Origin: a virus
Virus record (IMG/VR): IMGVR_UViG_3300037540_000189
Coordinates: 1-26,374 of that record
DNA: 26,374 nt
Reading direction: 5' to 3' (one strand)
Below, piece after piece: positions 25,703 to 26,374 of this stretch. Each line of letters opens with the position of its first letter. Positions within the stretch are counted from its first letter, which is position 1. Below the pieces are notes generated by a model. The model saw only the letters and a list, made by a program, of their open reading frames with translations. It was not told the DNA's origin and made no database searches. A program made the translations under genes and the position numbers.

Positions 25703-25806
25703 AATGGGTGGAGAGATTCGAACTCCCGACATCCTGCTCGGTTTGAAGCCTCGTTAGAAGCTGCAAACCAAAGCAGGCGCACTAGACCCAACTGTGCAAC
25801 ACCCCG
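25703..25806 (-). tRNA. tRNA-like RNA with an extended anticodon arm
   Basis: D arm CAC(AGTTGGGTCTA)GTG, variable ATGTC and T arm GGGAG(TTCGAAT)CTCTC are tRNA-like; the acceptor pairs for only five positions (GGGTG/CACCC). Between anticodon stem halves CCTGC and GCAGG lie 35 nt instead of 7, folding as GGTTTG/CAAACC plus GCTTC-TAAC-GAGGC. Either a 28-nt insertion in the anticodon loop or a non-decoding tRNA mimic. Confidence 0.55.
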
Positions 25807-25809
25807 AAT

Positions 25810-26374
25810 TTATTTTGCTATGACTCTACCCTTTCTCCAACCTTCAGGAATAGAATCATTTTTCTTAATCTTTTTACTATTTATTTCATCAGTAATCCAC
25901 ATTGTTCCATACTGAGAATTTTTAATTGGATCTTTTAATCTTTCTTTTGCTACTTGAGACATCTTTTCTTTTGTATCTTTTGAATGAGTTTTACCTAAAA
26001 AAGACCCCGGCTTTCCTTTTGTAGCAGCAATAGCCTTCTTTTGAATTTCTCGCAAATGTTTCAATCGATCTTCTCTAAACTTATCATCATTATAAAACAT
26101 TTCTAAAAATTTATCAACACCAGATTTGCTCCATACTTCAAAAGTCCATCTTCTTTTTTCTATCCCACTTGAAGTATTATTATGATCCCATCCGCCTATA
26201 CCACCCAGCTTCAGATTGTAAGTATCTTTACTTTTTATAAAGTCTTCATTTACAAGAGTTGATTCCATTTCAAACATTTCTTCTGGAGAGTCAAAAACAT
26301 GCAAAATCTCTTTCTCGAAATTCTCTATTCCATGCTTTTCAATAGCTCTATTGAGATAGATCCCAGAACCCATA
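25810..26374 (-). CDS. GIY-YIG homing endonuclease (N-terminus beyond window)
   Basis: At least 188 codons, open at the window end. It aligns with the endonuclease at 21903: MGSGIYLNRAIEKHGIENFE, then EILHVFDSPEEM and TYNLKLGGIGGWDH, then the helical repeat HSKDTKEKMSQVAKERLKDP and the tail PEGWRKGRVIAK. The catalytic GIY part is outside the window. It adjoins a tRNA-like RNA and tRNA-Pro, so again a homing gene next to tRNA genes. Confidence 0.87.
   Translation of the reverse strand, partial: MGSGIYLNRAIEKHGIENFEKEILHVFDSPEEMFEMESTLVNEDFIKSKDTYNLKLGGIGGWDHNNTSSGIEKRRWTFEVWSKSGVDKFLEMFYNDDKFREDRLKHLREIQKKAIAATKGKPGSFLGKTHSKDTKEKMSQVAKERLKDPIKNSQYGTMWITDEINSKKIKKNDSIPEGWRKGRVIAK

Overview
The window is AT-rich and gene-dense. 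Nearly everything lies on the minus strand, in short overlapping genes with strong Shine-Dalgarno sequences, mixed with many tRNA genes and with HNH and GIY-YIG homing endonucleases. An endolysin, a secreted transglycosylase, a Lar-like protein, near-consensus TTGACT/TATAAT promoters and T4-late-like TATAAATA boxes all point to a large lytic, T4-like or jumbo myovirus of a Gram-negative host. No virion structural or replication gene is visible. The family assignments are my own reading of motifs; nothing was searched.

Layout. 1-2110: a TROVE/Ro60 gene (cut by the window edge) behind a small ORF and two Y-like RNAs, with two tandem promoters upstream. 2104-4877: small unknown genes, a GGQ release-factor-like protein, a von Willebrand A (vWA) protein, a TusE/DsrC-like protein and a Lar-like zinc ribbon. 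4895-9190: a class II tRNA, a secreted protein, Hsp20, an unknown protein, the only plus-strand gene (amidase endolysin), a transglycosylase and a zinc ribbon. 9200-12660: tRNA genes alternating with four more Y-like RNAs, unknown genes and an HNH endonuclease. 12681-16700: PurA, a vWA protein next to a J-domain/degenerate-kinase protein, and small membrane proteins. 16731-19930: three tRNA-Leu genes of class I form, small genes, PurM, a row of tiny membrane peptides and tRNA-Arg. 19924-26374: unknown genes, two GIY-YIG endonucleases, several atypical tRNAs, a frameshifted gene and LpxC.

The main discovery candidate is a Ro60/Y-RNA system. Six minus-strand RNAs share a 5' arm (GTTGCGTAGRnnA...CTTC) and a 3' arm (CnyTTTRACTC). 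The arms pair in every copy, although the outer stems differ completely in sequence. Two copies carry recognisable tRNA arms in circularly permuted order (T arm, closed acceptor-like stem, D arm), as described for bacterial YrlA RNAs. Two copies are minimal and lack the module. Ro60 is encoded in the same window, so a phage-borne Ro60 RNP with several different Y RNAs is likely.

A second theme is unusual tRNAs: Leu anticodons on five-nucleotide variable loops, Met and Glu anticodons on long-variable-arm bodies, an initiator-like tRNA without the usual D and T loops, and several degenerate or extended tRNA-like RNAs. Metabolic genes (purA, purM, lpxC, tusE-like) suggest that the phage steers host purine supply, lipid A synthesis and tRNA thiolation.
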